Positions 25,298 to 35,149 of a DNA stretch of 64,000 bases are shown piece by piece. The DNA comes from Prolixibacter denitrificans (lineage in GTDB: Bacteria; Bacteroidota; Bacteroidia; Bacteroidales; Prolixibacteraceae), in assembly GCF_003014495.1 (NCBI RefSeq), contig NZ_PYGC01000003.1:372001-436000 (forward strand). Direction: 5' to 3'. Each line of letters begins with the position of its first letter. Within the stretch, counting starts at the first letter, position 1. The notes under the pieces are model-generated. The model was not told where the DNA came from, did no database searches, and saw nothing but the letters and a program-made list of their open reading frames with translations. The position numbers were made by a program, and so were the translations under genes.

Positions 25298-28200
25298 TTA
25301 CTGGTCAGTTGACGATTTGGCTGCCTCCCTCTTCTTCTTTTTCAATTCCTGTTCGCGCTTTTTCTCCTTACTTTTCTTGAAATAACGCCGGAAAAGATCG
25401 TTGAAAGAATCAAATTCTTCCCGGAAGGAAATACCAATCCCCTGCGTATACGGGCTGGTGTCGTACAGCAAGTCATCGTTGGAGCGGTTGTACGCCTTCA
25501 ATTGCAGTTTACCTGATTTATCGAGATTTACATATACCTCCACTTCACCAACAATCTGGTTGGTATTGCTCGACTGCAAACTACCGTTGTTACCAATGTT
25601 ACCATTGATGGTCACCCGGTCATCGAGAATCTGGGTACTTAGCGCTACCTCAATTTCCCGGTTACTCACCTGGTCGCCCGGACGATAATTGAATCCTATA
25701 TCGAAATCGTTGCTAATCTGCGAAAGCCAATTGGATAACTGATTAGACAATACTTCCGAAGTGGTGGCATTGACCATACTGGCACCGGTGGTTTCAAAAT
25801 TCTGGTTACCACGAAGGTATTCAGGCGTATAGAACTGCCCCATGACCAGCAAGGAGAGAATTTGTCGGTTGATTTCGTCCTGCGTACTGATGTACTGCTG
25901 AACTTCATCACGGGTTCGTTTATCAGCGGTGGGGAACTCAATATCGAATTTAACTGCCGGATTAAAAAGTTTTTTCGAAAGATTTATTTTTACCTCTACC
26001 GGAATCCGCCGTGAATAATCGCCCTCGTTACTTGTATTCAGCAACAAATCGTATAGCGACGCGCGCAATTTATACACCGCATCGAGGTTGACCACAGCAT
26101 CGTATGGATCGCCATTCCACGAGATAGTTCCGCCCTGCTCAATCCGGAATTTTTTATTGATAACATTTTGCAGTGTGAAAAGGTAATCTCCTTTTTCGAC
26201 TACGTAATCGCCATACACCCTGAAATTGCCTTCGCGGTCGTATACAAGACGCAGGTTTCCGTTCCCCTGCCCTTTTATAACATCGCCAATCGTCGAGTCA
26301 AATATGATTTGCACTTTGGCACTGGGTGTCGCTTCGACATCCATGTACATCTCAAAATCCGAATCGCTCTCCGGCTTTTTGATGGTCAGATGCTGAGCGG
26401 TATCAGTTTTCGCCGAATTCACGAACGAGATAAAATCATATTCGCTCGCCGATTCCGGTCGCTCCATCGGAATAAATATTTGCGTGCCCGGTTCGGTTCG
26501 TAACGAAATATCGAGCCGCACGTGCTGTCTTTCACCGGTAATCTTAACGCCGCCTGATGCATGCGCTTTTCCGTAAAACAGGTTGTTATCGCGCGCAGTC
26601 GTATTCAATACTTCAACATTTGCTGTCGTAACCGACATGTCATATTTCATGTCGCTGAAGAGATTGTGACGTATCGTTCCATCCAACCGGGCAATGTGAT
26701 TATCCTCGTCCTTTAGTAAAATCCGGTTAAAAACGATGGAATCATTCCTAAAAAATACAGTATCCGAATAGGTGTAATTTGTCTTCAGGTAATCGATCCC
26801 GATTTTACCACTCTGCACAAAAACATCACCATCGAAACGGGGTTTATCCAGATTTCCCGACATTCTTAGTTTTCCGTATCCTTCTCCGCTGAACTGATCG
26901 GCAAAACTGGCCATAAACGGATACAACATCTGGAGTGGAACACCTTTTATTTTGGCCAGGTAATCCACGCGGTTACTGTCGGGCGTGTAGGCTCCGGAAA
27001 TGTCAAGCCGGTCCTTTCCATTCGATGTGAGATTCAATGACGAAACAACCTTCTGTTTCACCGGATCCCAGTTGCTCTTTATGGAAACGTCGCCCAGTGG
27101 AGTGTCCTGGAATATCAGGTTCATAATGCCCAAATCTCCTGACACAACGAGCTTTCGATACAGGTTGCTGAAACTGGCTTTACCGTCGAGCGTGCCACTC
27201 ATCATTAAACTGGTATCGAGCAAAGCAGAAAAATCATCCAATTTCAGGTTACCGAAAGAAAGGTTGAGCTTGTCTTTCGGATTTTTGGAAACGACGCCAT
27301 CTACCTTAAACATTTCATGCCGGTGATGCACGTGAAAATCATCGACCATCCAACGCGTTGAGTCCACTGTCAGACGCGAAGGTTCTATCTGCCATAAACT
27401 ATCTGCTACCCATATTTTTGTCGGGTGAATCTCTACTTCAGTGTGGTTTCTTCCGGTTACCGAATCACGACTAAACGTTGTGAGCGTATTGATCTCGCCA
27501 CTGTAAGTCACTGTATCGGTATTGTTCCAGGTCAGCCATGTAGCCAAACTATCGTTGAATGCAGTGTTGTTCAGTGTCAGGTTGTAAATTTCGTGCTTCC
27601 CTTTCAATGTCACTTTGTTGATGCCCGCGCGGATACTGGTTCTGTCAGCATCAGAGCGCGCCCGCACTGAAAATCCTTCTACATCATTATTCTTGTATGC
27701 AATATCCGGCGCAAATCCATCGAGATTGAACAAATGCTTTTCCGAATCGAAATCGCCGGAAATACGGACCGGCGGCTTCGCTTCCAATTCCGGAAGAAAA
27801 AATTTGCTCAACTGATCAGATTCTTTGAGCTGCAAATTGAAATGGAACTTGTTCTCCCCGACGGCATGTTTTCCGGCAAAAGGTAGCTTCGCGGACGGTA
27901 AATAATGCTGCACGTAGTCGCGGAACGAAAGAAGAATATCATTGAAACGGTATTTTCCGTCCATATCCAAATCGACAAAATCGGAGCGAAGGGAAATGGA
28001 GTTGTGCTCAGGCGAGTTCTCGGTTTTCAGGTTTACACCCGACAGATCCAGCGTTCCAATATCGCGGGTGTAACTTATCTGGTCGAAGTTAATCTCCCCG
28101 TTCATGTTGTCGATATTGCTTCCACGGAAATTGGCTTCGAGCCCAAATGAAACACTCGCGTTTTTTATCTTTTTGTCCAGTCCTAAGACATACAAGTTGG

Positions 28201-29782
28201 CTTTATCAACCGTAGTGGTAAAGTTGAACACCGGAATTTTCGGTTCCAGATCGGCCTTACCGGAAAAGAAGAACTGCAGGTTCGGGTCGTCAGCATAAAT
28301 TTCCCCGTCGAAACCTCTTTCCCGCGCATTTCCGTTCAGGTAAATCGACCGGATGCGGTAGTTATTGTAGTACAAACTATCAATCATTCCCTGGATACGT
28401 GCATTGAATTTTCCGTTCCCAAAGCGGGTTCCATTCAGTTTCGTCCGCATCGATATGGCTCCCAGTGATTGATTATTCAGAACCTTTCCCAAGTCAAAGG
28501 ATTTGGTAATCACGCGTCCTTCAAAATCGACCTTCCCGTTCTCGGTTGGCTTAAACGCAACGTCACTGGAAATCTGTCCCAGGTCGCCATTGAGCGTACC
28601 ATAAGCCACAAAGTCCGAAGGGAATCCCGTAAAGTTACCCCGATAGGTCAACTGCACACTGTCGAGCAGTTGCTTGGGAATCTGAATCGGCTTCATTCCT
28701 TCCGGCAGTTTCAGTGCCGCTAAATCACGGAAATCGAAGGTATTGTCATAAAACTTAAAGAAGATGTAAGTCTTCTGCCAGTCGGGCAATCCCTGCATAT
28801 CGAGATCAGCCTGAAACCGGGTGTATTTTCCGATTCTGAATTTGAAATCCCTGATTTTGAAATTATCAACGGTCCCTCTTACGAGTCCCGAAAAGTGAAA
28901 CGGCGCGTCCATTCCCCACAACGAGGGCACAAAATAAGCCAGATCGTGCAACGAGATCCGTGAATCGTTAAACTGTGAATTAATCTGGTATTTATTCAGC
29001 TTCGATAAGAAAGGATACAGTTCATCATTCTGAGTCAATTCGGTAGAATCGACTGGAATGCTCCGGGGACTAAACTGCAACTCCGCCGCATCTAGCCTTG
29101 TACTGTCTGTTTCCAGGAAGAAGTTGGTGGCTGTCAAAGTTGACGAATCAATCCGGGCATTAAAAGCGATGTTCTTCACCGCAAATCCTGATTTCTCGTT
29201 AAAGGAAAGATGATCGACGCGAAAAGACATGGCGGAATCAGTATTCTGATAATCGAGAAGAGACAAGTTCAGATGATTAACGTCTATGTTATGAAAATTC
29301 AGACCATGCTCATGCGGATTGACACCACTAAGCTGCCGGAATCTGAATTGTGAATTCCGTAAATGAATATTGTCAAAACTAACTTTCCACGGATGAACCG
29401 TATCAGCAGGCATCGCGTTAAGCGAGTCGATTAAAAACTGAAGATTCAGCTTCGACGAGTCCTTACGCAAATTAACCTGTGCATCCCACAGGTAGAGATT
29501 GCTGAAATGAACAATCCGCTTTCGCGGACGAATGCTGTCGATGTCGGCCTTAACGTTTTTTGCATAAATCAGGGTATCATTCTCCTGATCTTTAATCAAT
29601 ACTCCTTCGAGAACAATCTGGTGAAAGAACGCAATATCAACGCCCTGCACACTCACCTGCGTATTCAGCGTGGCCGAGAGCTGCTGCGTCACCCACTGCA
29701 CAACTCTCAACTGCACCTTGTTTGAGCGAAAAGTGAGATACGCCAGCACCGGTAACGACACAACTACCAGCAAGGCAATCAA
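25298..29782 (-). CDS. tamB: Translocation/assembly module protein TamB
   Basis: A protein of about 1494 residues, with an N-terminal membrane anchor (IALLVVVSLPVLAYLTF) and a very long repetitive beta-rich body of AsmA/TamB type. It ends in the TamB (DUF490) domain, with NRQILSLLVMGQFYTPEYL, LSNWLSQISNDFDIGFNYRPGD and ALSTQILDDRVTINGNIGN, then a basic Lys/Glu tail. TamB bridges inner and outer membranes and is implicated in lipid transport and outer-membrane protein insertion. In this frame the only plausible start is a TTG at 29782, in the middle of the anchor. A better ATG at 29832 lies in the adjacent frame, upstream of an A7 run; joined, the product would start MFLRKSAKVLKK (see findings). 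The 3' end is intact. Confidence 0.88.
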   Translation of the reverse strand: MIALLVVVSLPVLAYLTFRSNKVQLRVVQWVTQQLSATLNTQVSVQGVDIAFFHQIVLEGVLIKDQENDTLIYAKNVKADIDSIRPRKRIVHFSNLYLWDAQVNLRKDSSKLNLQFLIDSLNAMPADTVHPWKVSFDNIHLRNSQFRFRQLSGVNPHEHGLNFHNIDVNHLNLSLLDYQNTDSAMSFRVDHLSFNEKSGFAVKNIAFNARIDSSTLTATNFFLETDSTRLDAAELQFSPRSIPVDSTELTQNDELYPFLSKLNKYQINSQFNDSRISLHDLAYFVPSLWGMDAPFHFSGLVRGTVDNFKIRDFKFRIGKYTRFQADLDMQGLPDWQKTYIFFKFYDNTFDFRDLAALKLPEGMKPIQIPKQLLDSVQLTYRGNFTGFPSDFVAYGTLNGDLGQISSDVAFKPTENGKVDFEGRVITKSFDLGKVLNNQSLGAISMRTKLNGTRFGNGKFNARIQGMIDSLYYNNYRIRSIYLNGNARERGFDGEIYADDPNLQFFFSGKADLEPKIPVFNFTTTVDKANLYVLGLDKKIKNASVSFGLEANFRGSNIDNMNGEINFDQISYTRDIGTLDLSGVNLKTENSPEHNSISLRSDFVDLDMDGKYRFNDILLSFRDYVQHYLPSAKLPFAGKHAVGENKFHFNLQLKESDQLSKFFLPELEAKPPVRISGDFDSEKHLFNLDGFAPDIAYKNNDVEGFSVRARSDADRTSIRAGINKVTLKGKHEIYNLTLNNTAFNDSLATWLTWNNTDTVTYSGEINTLTTFSRDSVTGRNHTEVEIHPTKIWVADSLWQIEPSRLTVDSTRWMVDDFHVHHRHEMFKVDGVVSKNPKDKLNLSFGNLKLDDFSALLDTSLMMSGTLDGKASFSNLYRKLVVSGDLGIMNLIFQDTPLGDVSIKSNWDPVKQKVVSSLNLTSNGKDRLDISGAYTPDSNRVDYLAKIKGVPLQMLYPFMASFADQFSGEGYGKLRMSGNLDKPRFDGDVFVQSGKIGIDYLKTNYTYSDTVFFRNDSIVFNRILLKDEDNHIARLDGTIRHNLFSDMKYDMSVTTANVEVLNTTARDNNLFYGKAHASGGVKITGERQHVRLDISLRTEPGTQIFIPMERPESASEYDFISFVNSAKTDTAQHLTIKKPESDSDFEMYMDVEATPSAKVQIIFDSTIGDVIKGQGNGNLRLVYDREGNFRVYGDYVVEKGDYLFTLQNVINKKFRIEQGGTISWNGDPYDAVVNLDAVYKLRASLYDLLLNTSNEGDYSRRIPVEVKINLSKKLFNPAVKFDIEFPTADKRTRDEVQQYISTQDEINRQILSLLVMGQFYTPEYLRGNQNFETTGASMVNATTSEVLSNQLSNWLSQISNDFDIGFNYRPGDQVSNREIEVALSTQILDDRVTINGNIGNNGSLQSSNTNQIVGEVEVYVNLDKSGKLQLKAYNRSNDDLLYDTSPYTQGIGISFREEFDSFNDLFRRYFKKSKEKKREQELKKKKREAAKSSTDQ

Positions 29783-29944
29783 TAATATTTTATGGCTTTT
29801 TTTAATACTTTTGCGCTTTTACGAAGAAACATTCTCTCCGGAAATCATGTTAATATTGGGGCACATAAAAATAGTTTTTTTTCAACAGACAATCCAAGTA
29901 TTCAATAGCTGTCTGCACCAAATTTTTCAAGGAAAATAAGCACG

Positions 29945-30985
29945 ATGAATAATCAGGAAAATATTGTCATTTTAGGTATAGAATCCTCCTGCGATGATAC
30001 TTCTGCCGCCGTCATTCAGAACGGTGTCATTAAGAGTAACGAAGTAGCCGGGCAAGCTGTTCACAAAGCGTACGGCGGAGTTGTCCCCGAACTGGCTTCA
30101 CGTGCTCATCAACAGAACATTATTCCCGTTGTAGACCAAGCTATTAAGAAAGCAAAAATCAGTCGCGATGAAATTTCTGCCATCGCATTTACGCGTGGCC
30201 CCGGATTGTTGGGTTCTTTACTGGTTGGAACATCGTTTGCCAAAGGCTTTGCCCTGGCTTCCGGTATCCCGCTCATCGAAATTAATCACTTGCAGGGACA
30301 CGTGCTGGCACATTTCATTAAAGAAAATGAAAATGATGAGTCTCAACCGCAGTTCCCATTTCTGTGCCTGCTGGTTTCCGGTGGAAACTCGCAAATCATC
30401 ATTGTGCGCGACTACCTCGACATGGAGGTTATTGGACAAACCATCGACGATGCAGCTGGCGAAGCTTTCGACAAATGTGCCAAAGTGATAGGTCTTCCGT
30501 ACCCGGGAGGACCATTGATTGACAAGCTGGCCAAGGAGGGAAATCCAGAAGCGTTCAAATTTTCCGAACCGAAAATTCCCGGACTGGACTACAGTTTCAG
30601 TGGACTGAAAACATCCTTCCTCTATTTCATTCGTGACAACATAAAAGACAATCCGGATTTCATCGAGGAGAACAAATCTGACATTTGCGCTTCCATTCAG
30701 CATACCATCATCAAAGTGTTGATGGCAAAACTAAAAAGGGCCGCCAAAGAAACCGGTATCAAGGAGATTGCCGTGGCCGGAGGTGTTTCGGCCAACAGCG
30801 GCTTACGCGAAGCCTTGCAAAAGGAAGCGGAGAAACGCGATTGGAAACTGCACATCCCCAAATTTGACTACACGACCGACAATGCAGCCATGATTGCCAT
30901 TACCGGTTATTACAAATATGTGAAAGGAGAATTTGTGGGTCAGGACGTCGCCCCCTTCGCCCGAATGGTCATCAATAACGATTGA
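29945..30985 (+). CDS. tsaD: tRNA N6-adenosine threonylcarbamoyltransferase
   Basis: A 346-residue ASKHA-fold enzyme that transfers threonylcarbamoyl to A37 of ANN-decoding tRNAs. LGIESSCDDTSAAVI is the N-terminal phosphate loop, H115 and H119 in NHLQGH hold the metal, and FPFLCLLVSGGNSQI and AGGVSANSGLREAL complete the nucleotide site. It is divergent from tamB and followed by a clear terminator. A universal, usually essential gene of normal length. Confidence 0.95.
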   Translation: MNNQENIVILGIESSCDDTSAAVIQNGVIKSNEVAGQAVHKAYGGVVPELASRAHQQNIIPVVDQAIKKAKISRDEISAIAFTRGPGLLGSLLVGTSFAKGFALASGIPLIEINHLQGHVLAHFIKENENDESQPQFPFLCLLVSGGNSQIIIVRDYLDMEVIGQTIDDAAGEAFDKCAKVIGLPYPGGPLIDKLAKEGNPEAFKFSEPKIPGLDYSFSGLKTSFLYFIRDNIKDNPDFIEENKSDICASIQHTIIKVLMAKLKRAAKETGIKEIAVAGGVSANSGLREALQKEAEKRDWKLHIPKFDYTTDNAAMIAITGYYKYVKGEFVGQDVAPFARMVINND

Positions 30986-31012
30986 TCGAATCAAGGAAAT
31001 ACGAGTTGCGAA

Positions 31013-31042
31013 GCCCGGTATCATCTGCCGGGTTTTCTTTTT
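31013..31042 (+). terminator. Terminator after tsaD
   Basis: CCCGG/CCGGG stem with a nine-base loop, then TTTTCTTTTTT, 28 bases past the stop. Confidence 0.8.
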
Positions 31043-31060
31043 TCCTTCCGGGAAGAAAAA

Positions 31061-31810
31061 TCAGAAGACATTGAATAACTTCAAGGTCACTACGACAAGG
31101 GCCAACAAAAGGAAATACTTGACCACTTTGGGGCCCCAGCTCACCGCAAACTTAGCGCCGACTACCGCTCCCAGCATATTGCCGATGGCCAGAATCAAAC
31201 CGGCTTTCAAATCCACTTGGTGATTGAAAAAGAAAACGGCCAGTGCAAAAGGAGTATACAACAGGATAATCCATTTTTTCACGGCATTACCACGAACCAA
31301 ATCGTAACCGCTTCCCATCACCAAACCGGCCAACAATAAAAATCCGGTTCCTACCTGGATAAAACCGCCATACATTCCGATAAAAAAGAAAATCAGGTAT
31401 TGCCACCAAACGGGCCGTTCCGGGTCTGCGGTCATGCTTCTTTCCCATGTCTTCGGCTTGAGCAGTACCAGGAAAAACATGAGCCCCAACACCACGGCAA
31501 TCACTCGCCGCATGATCTCTTCATTTAAGTCAGCTGCTATAAAAGCACCGGGAATGGCCCCCATGACCGCCGGAATGGCCAGTCTCGAATCAACTTTCAT
31601 CTTGAAAGCCTGGTTATCGCGAAAGGTTTTTACTCCAGCAATATTCTGCAGCAAAATGGCAACACGGTTAGTTCCGTTAGCTACACCTGCCGGAAGTCCC
31701 AGAAACATCAGCATCGGGAGGGTTAGCATGGAACCGCCACCTGCAAGCGTATTCACAAATCCGGCTAGAAATCCGACACCAATTAAACCTGCGATTAAAT
31801 ACCATTCCAT
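31061..31810 (-). CDS. TauE/SafE-family membrane permease
   Basis: A 249-residue protein with about eight hydrophobic helices and the repeated motif AGFVNTLAGGGSMLTLPML near the N-terminus and YGGFIQVGTGFLLLAGLV in the middle, the two halves of the TauE/SafE fold. Members export sulfite, sulfoacetate or related organic anions, or move them in both directions; substrate cannot be told from sequence. It is on the same strand as glyA upstream, but a terminator separates them. Confidence 0.85.
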   Translation of the reverse strand: MEWYLIAGLIGVGFLAGFVNTLAGGGSMLTLPMLMFLGLPAGVANGTNRVAILLQNIAGVKTFRDNQAFKMKVDSRLAIPAVMGAIPGAFIAADLNEEIMRRVIAVVLGLMFFLVLLKPKTWERSMTADPERPVWWQYLIFFFIGMYGGFIQVGTGFLLLAGLVMGSGYDLVRGNAVKKWIILLYTPFALAVFFFNHQVDLKAGLILAIGNMLGAVVGAKFAVSWGPKVVKYFLLLALVVVTLKLFNVF

Positions 31811-31838
31811 AAAAAAGGGGCTGTTAAAATCAGCCCCT
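31811..31838 (-). terminator. Terminator after glyA
   Basis: GGGGCTG/CAGCCCC stem with a seven-base loop, followed on the minus strand by T6, overlapping the start of the permease gene by its last bases of leader. Confidence 0.85.
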
Positions 31839-31867
31839 AATTTCGAAAAAATATTTTAAGTCCCCGT

Positions 31868-33148
31868 TTACCAGGCGAAAATCGGGAAGTTTTTCATCAT
31901 CTCATTCACTTTTCCGCGAACGCGTGTAATGGTCGCTTCGTCATCGATGTTGCTAATCACTTCATCAATCAGGTCAACGATTAATGGCATGTGCTCTTCT
32001 TTCAAACCACGGGTAGTAACAGCAGGAGTACCTACACGCAAACCGGAAGTCTGGAAAGGAGAACGGCTGTCGAACGGCACCATGTTTTTGTTGATAGTAA
32101 TGTCGGCCAGTACCAGCGTATTTTCGACTTTCTTACCGGTAATTTCCGGGAATTTCGTTCGCAGGTCAATCAACATCGAGTGATTATCGGTTCCACCGGA
32201 AATCACTTTGTAGCCTTTGTCGATGAATGCCTGAGCCATCACTTTGGCGTTTTTCTGCACCTGCCCCTGATATTCCTTGTATTCCGGTTTCAGTGCTTCG
32301 CCAAATGAAACGGCTTTCGCTGCAATAACATGCTCCAGCGGTCCCCCCTGAATACCCGGGAATACAGCTGAATTAAGCAACGCCGACATCATCCGTACTT
32401 CACCTTTCTTCGTGGTAATACCCCACGGATTTTCAAAATCTTTTCCCATCAGGATGATACCACCACGCGGGCCACGCAGCGTTTTATGCGTAGTTGAAGT
32501 AACAATGTGCGCATATTTTACCGGGTTATCCAACAGTCCGGCAGCAATCAATCCAGCCGGGTGTGCCATGTCGACCATGTAAATAGCGCCAATCTTGTCG
32601 GCAATTTCGCGCATCCGTTTGTAATCCCACTCACGTGAGTAAGCCGAAGCACCGCCGATGATCAATTTCGGTTTTTCTTTCAGCGCCAGTTCTTCCATCT
32701 GGTCGTAATCAACCATACCGGTGTCTTCTTTCACTTTGTAGGCAATCGGATTGTAAAGAAGACCAGAAGAGTTCACGGGCGATCCGTGAGAAAGGTGACC
32801 GCCGTGTGCCAGGTCAAGTCCCATGAATGTATCGCCAGGTTTCAGAACCGTCATCAAAACCGCCATATTGGCCTGTGCGCCTGAGTGCGGTTGAACGTTG
32901 GCATATTCAGCATCAAACAGCTCTTTAATCCGGTCGATGGCCAGTTGCTCCACTTCGTCAACATGCTGACACCCGCCGTAATAACGGTGTCCGGGATAAC
33001 CCTCCGCATATTTGTTAGTCAGGCACGAGCCCATAGCTTCCATTACCTCCTCCGAAACAAAGTTCTCCGAAGCAATCAATTCAATTCCGTTCCGCTGTCG
33101 CTGGTTCTCTTTTTCGATGATTTCAAAAACCTGGGTATCTTTTTTCAT
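31868..33148 (-). CDS. glyA: Serine hydroxymethyltransferase
   Basis: A 426-residue PLP enzyme that converts serine and tetrahydrofolate to glycine and 5,10-methylene-THF. The PLP lysine is K222 in [25 protein letters not shown] and the [16 protein letters not shown] loop mark the folate/substrate site. It has the usual bacterial length and its own terminator. The gene's own -7 element lies at 33178. Confidence 0.96.
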   Translation of the reverse strand: MKKDTQVFEIIEKENQRQRNGIELIASENFVSEEVMEAMGSCLTNKYAEGYPGHRYYGGCQHVDEVEQLAIDRIKELFDAEYANVQPHSGAQANMAVLMTVLKPGDTFMGLDLAHGGHLSHGSPVNSSGLLYNPIAYKVKEDTGMVDYDQMEELALKEKPKLIIGGASAYSREWDYKRMREIADKIGAIYMVDMAHPAGLIAAGLLDNPVKYAHIVTSTTHKTLRGPRGGIILMGKDFENPWGITTKKGEVRMMSALLNSAVFPGIQGGPLEHVIAAKAVSFGEALKPEYKEYQGQVQKNAKVMAQAFIDKGYKVISGGTDNHSMLIDLRTKFPEITGKKVENTLVLADITINKNMVPFDSRSPFQTSGLRVGTPAVTTRGLKEEHMPLIVDLIDEVISNIDDEATITRVRGKVNEMMKNFPIFAW

Positions 33149-33177
33149 GGTAAAAATTTAATCTGTTTTGTGTTGGC

Positions 33178-33185
33178 CAAAGGTA
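33178..33185 (-). promoter_or_regulatory. Likely -7 element for glyA
   Basis: The minus strand reads TACCTTTG, an exact TAnnTTTG match 30 bases before the ATG. The -33 site is not convincing. Confidence 0.45.
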
Positions 33186-33301
33186 CAATTTTTCGTCCCT
33201 TGTTCAGTCGCGCCAAGATGTCACGAAATGCAAATTTAAACTATGGATAATCTCATGATTTCTCGGGCAACCTTATGTTCTATAATAGCTTTTATCGTTG
33301 A

Positions 33302-35074
33302 TTATTCCGAAAAGTGAACGAGCACGTTGCGGTATGCATTAAAAATGGTCGCTTTCGAAATAAATCCAATGTATTTCCCATCTTCCAGAACCGGCAGGTT
33401 CCATGCACCTGTTTCATGAAACTTCTTCATCACACTTTCCATTCGTTCATCTTTCGAAACAGTCGCCGGCGGCATCGTCATCACATCCGTCACAAATGTC
33501 TTATCGTACATTTCGTTATTGAACATGATTTCCCGGATATCATCCAGCAAAACAATACCTTCGAACCGGTTATTTTTATCCACTACCGGGAAAATATTCC
33601 GATTCGATTTGGAAATCACTTTCACTAACTCCCCCAGGGTCGCATCTACCGAAACTGTTTGTAAGTCTGTTTCGATAACGTTTCGAAGTTTCAGCAATGT
33701 CAGAATTGCTTTGTCTTTGTCATGCGTAATCAGCTCTCCCCGCTGTGCCAGCCGTATGTGATAAATGGAATGCTGCTCAAATGGCATAATGGTGAGGTAC
33801 GAAACGGCACTGGTTATCATGAGCGGGACGAACAAACTGAAGCCCCCGGTGATTTCAGCAATAAGAAAGATAGCCGTCATCGGCGCGTGCATGACTCCCG
33901 CCATGGCGCCGGCCATACCAACCAACGCGAAGTTACGTGCCGGCACCGAGATGTTTCCAAAGAGTAGCAACTGCGCCAGCAGAAAACCGGCCATTCCTCC
34001 CATAAACAAGGTCGGTGCGAAAATACCGCCAATTCCGCCGGCTCCGGTTGTAGCCGCCGAAGCAACCACTTTCATCACCAATATCACAGCAATGATTACC
34101 AAAAATAAAATTTGATCATTCTGCAACCCAACGAAGATGGAGTTCTTCAGAAGCTCAGCACTATGTTCATTCAGGATAGCATCGATGGAAAAATAACCTT
34201 CACCCCAAAGGGAAGGAAACAGGAAAACCAGAATTCCCAGGATACCGCCGCCAATCAACACTTTCATCAGCGGATTTTGAATCTTGTGGAATTTCCCCTC
34301 GATGTACATCGTTCCCCGGGTAAAGAGCAACGAAATAAAACCGGTGAAAACGCCCAGCAAAATATACCACGGTACGTTTGCAATGTCGAATGATTCGACC
34401 AGCTTAAAGGTGAAGTGATATCCCTGCCCCATGAAAAAGAAGGTGAGCGTGGCCGAAGTAACGGCAGATATCAATAACGGAATCAACGACGACATCGTCA
34501 GGTCGAGCATCAGTACTTCGATGGCGAACAGCAAACCGGCCAACGGCGCCTTGAAAATTCCCGCAATGGCACCGGCAGCACCACAACCAACCATCAACGT
34601 CATCATCCGGTAGTTGAGACGGAACATCCTGGCGATGTTCGAACCGATAGAAGAACCCGTCAGGACAACCGGCGCCTCAGCTCCCACCGAACCACCGAAG
34701 CCAATGGTAATTACACTGGCTATTATTGAAGTGAACGTGTTGTGGACCCGGATAATGCTTTTTTTGTTCGATATAGCAAACAGAATCTTGGATACACCGT
34801 GCCCGATATCATCCTTCACCACGTACTTTACAAACAGCATGGTAAACAGAATACCAATAAACGGATAGGCCAGATACTGGTAGCTCTGTCCATACGAAGA
34901 AAAATCATGCGTCAAATAATGATTGGCGAGATGAATAGCATTTTTTAGAAGAATGGCTGCCAGACCGCTCAATAAGCCAACGGTCAGACTAAGCAGAATG
35001 GTTAATTGTTGCTCGTTTAAGTGTTTTAGCCGCCATTCCCGAATACTAACCGGTATATCAGCTAATCTTTTCAT
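33302..35074 (-). CDS. ClC-family anion channel/transporter with C-terminal CBS domains (copy 1)
   Basis: A 590-residue protein. The first roughly 430 residues form the ClC membrane fold, with GGSVGAEAPVV (gating Glu, Glu-ex), APLAGLLFAIEVLM, where the internal proton Glu of E. coli ClC (second E of IIEEM) is Val, and GHGVSKILFAI in place of the GSGIP chloride filter. A pair of CBS domains follows (about 450-590; VDATLGELVKVISKSNRN and ATVSKDERMESVMKKFH), which usually bind adenine nucleotides. It starts at the ATG at 35074; a TTG three codons upstream also is in frame. It lies 75 bases after a second ClC gene of the same design. Confidence 0.9.
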   Translation of the reverse strand: MKRLADIPVSIREWRLKHLNEQQLTILLSLTVGLLSGLAAILLKNAIHLANHYLTHDFSSYGQSYQYLAYPFIGILFTMLFVKYVVKDDIGHGVSKILFAISNKKSIIRVHNTFTSIIASVITIGFGGSVGAEAPVVLTGSSIGSNIARMFRLNYRMMTLMVGCGAAGAIAGIFKAPLAGLLFAIEVLMLDLTMSSLIPLLISAVTSATLTFFFMGQGYHFTFKLVESFDIANVPWYILLGVFTGFISLLFTRGTMYIEGKFHKIQNPLMKVLIGGGILGILVFLFPSLWGEGYFSIDAILNEHSAELLKNSIFVGLQNDQILFLVIIAVILVMKVVASAATTGAGGIGGIFAPTLFMGGMAGFLLAQLLLFGNISVPARNFALVGMAGAMAGVMHAPMTAIFLIAEITGGFSLFVPLMITSAVSYLTIMPFEQHSIYHIRLAQRGELITHDKDKAILTLLKLRNVIETDLQTVSVDATLGELVKVISKSNRNIFPVVDKNNRFEGIVLLDDIREIMFNNEMYDKTFVTDVMTMPPATVSKDERMESVMKKFHETGAWNLPVLEDGKYIGFISKATIFNAYRNVLVHFSE

Positions 35075-35149
35075 GATGCGCAAAAGTAGGTTTAATTCAT
35101 GTTACGCAACATGAATTTACGGTAATCTTTGTATTAATAAAAAACGGAC

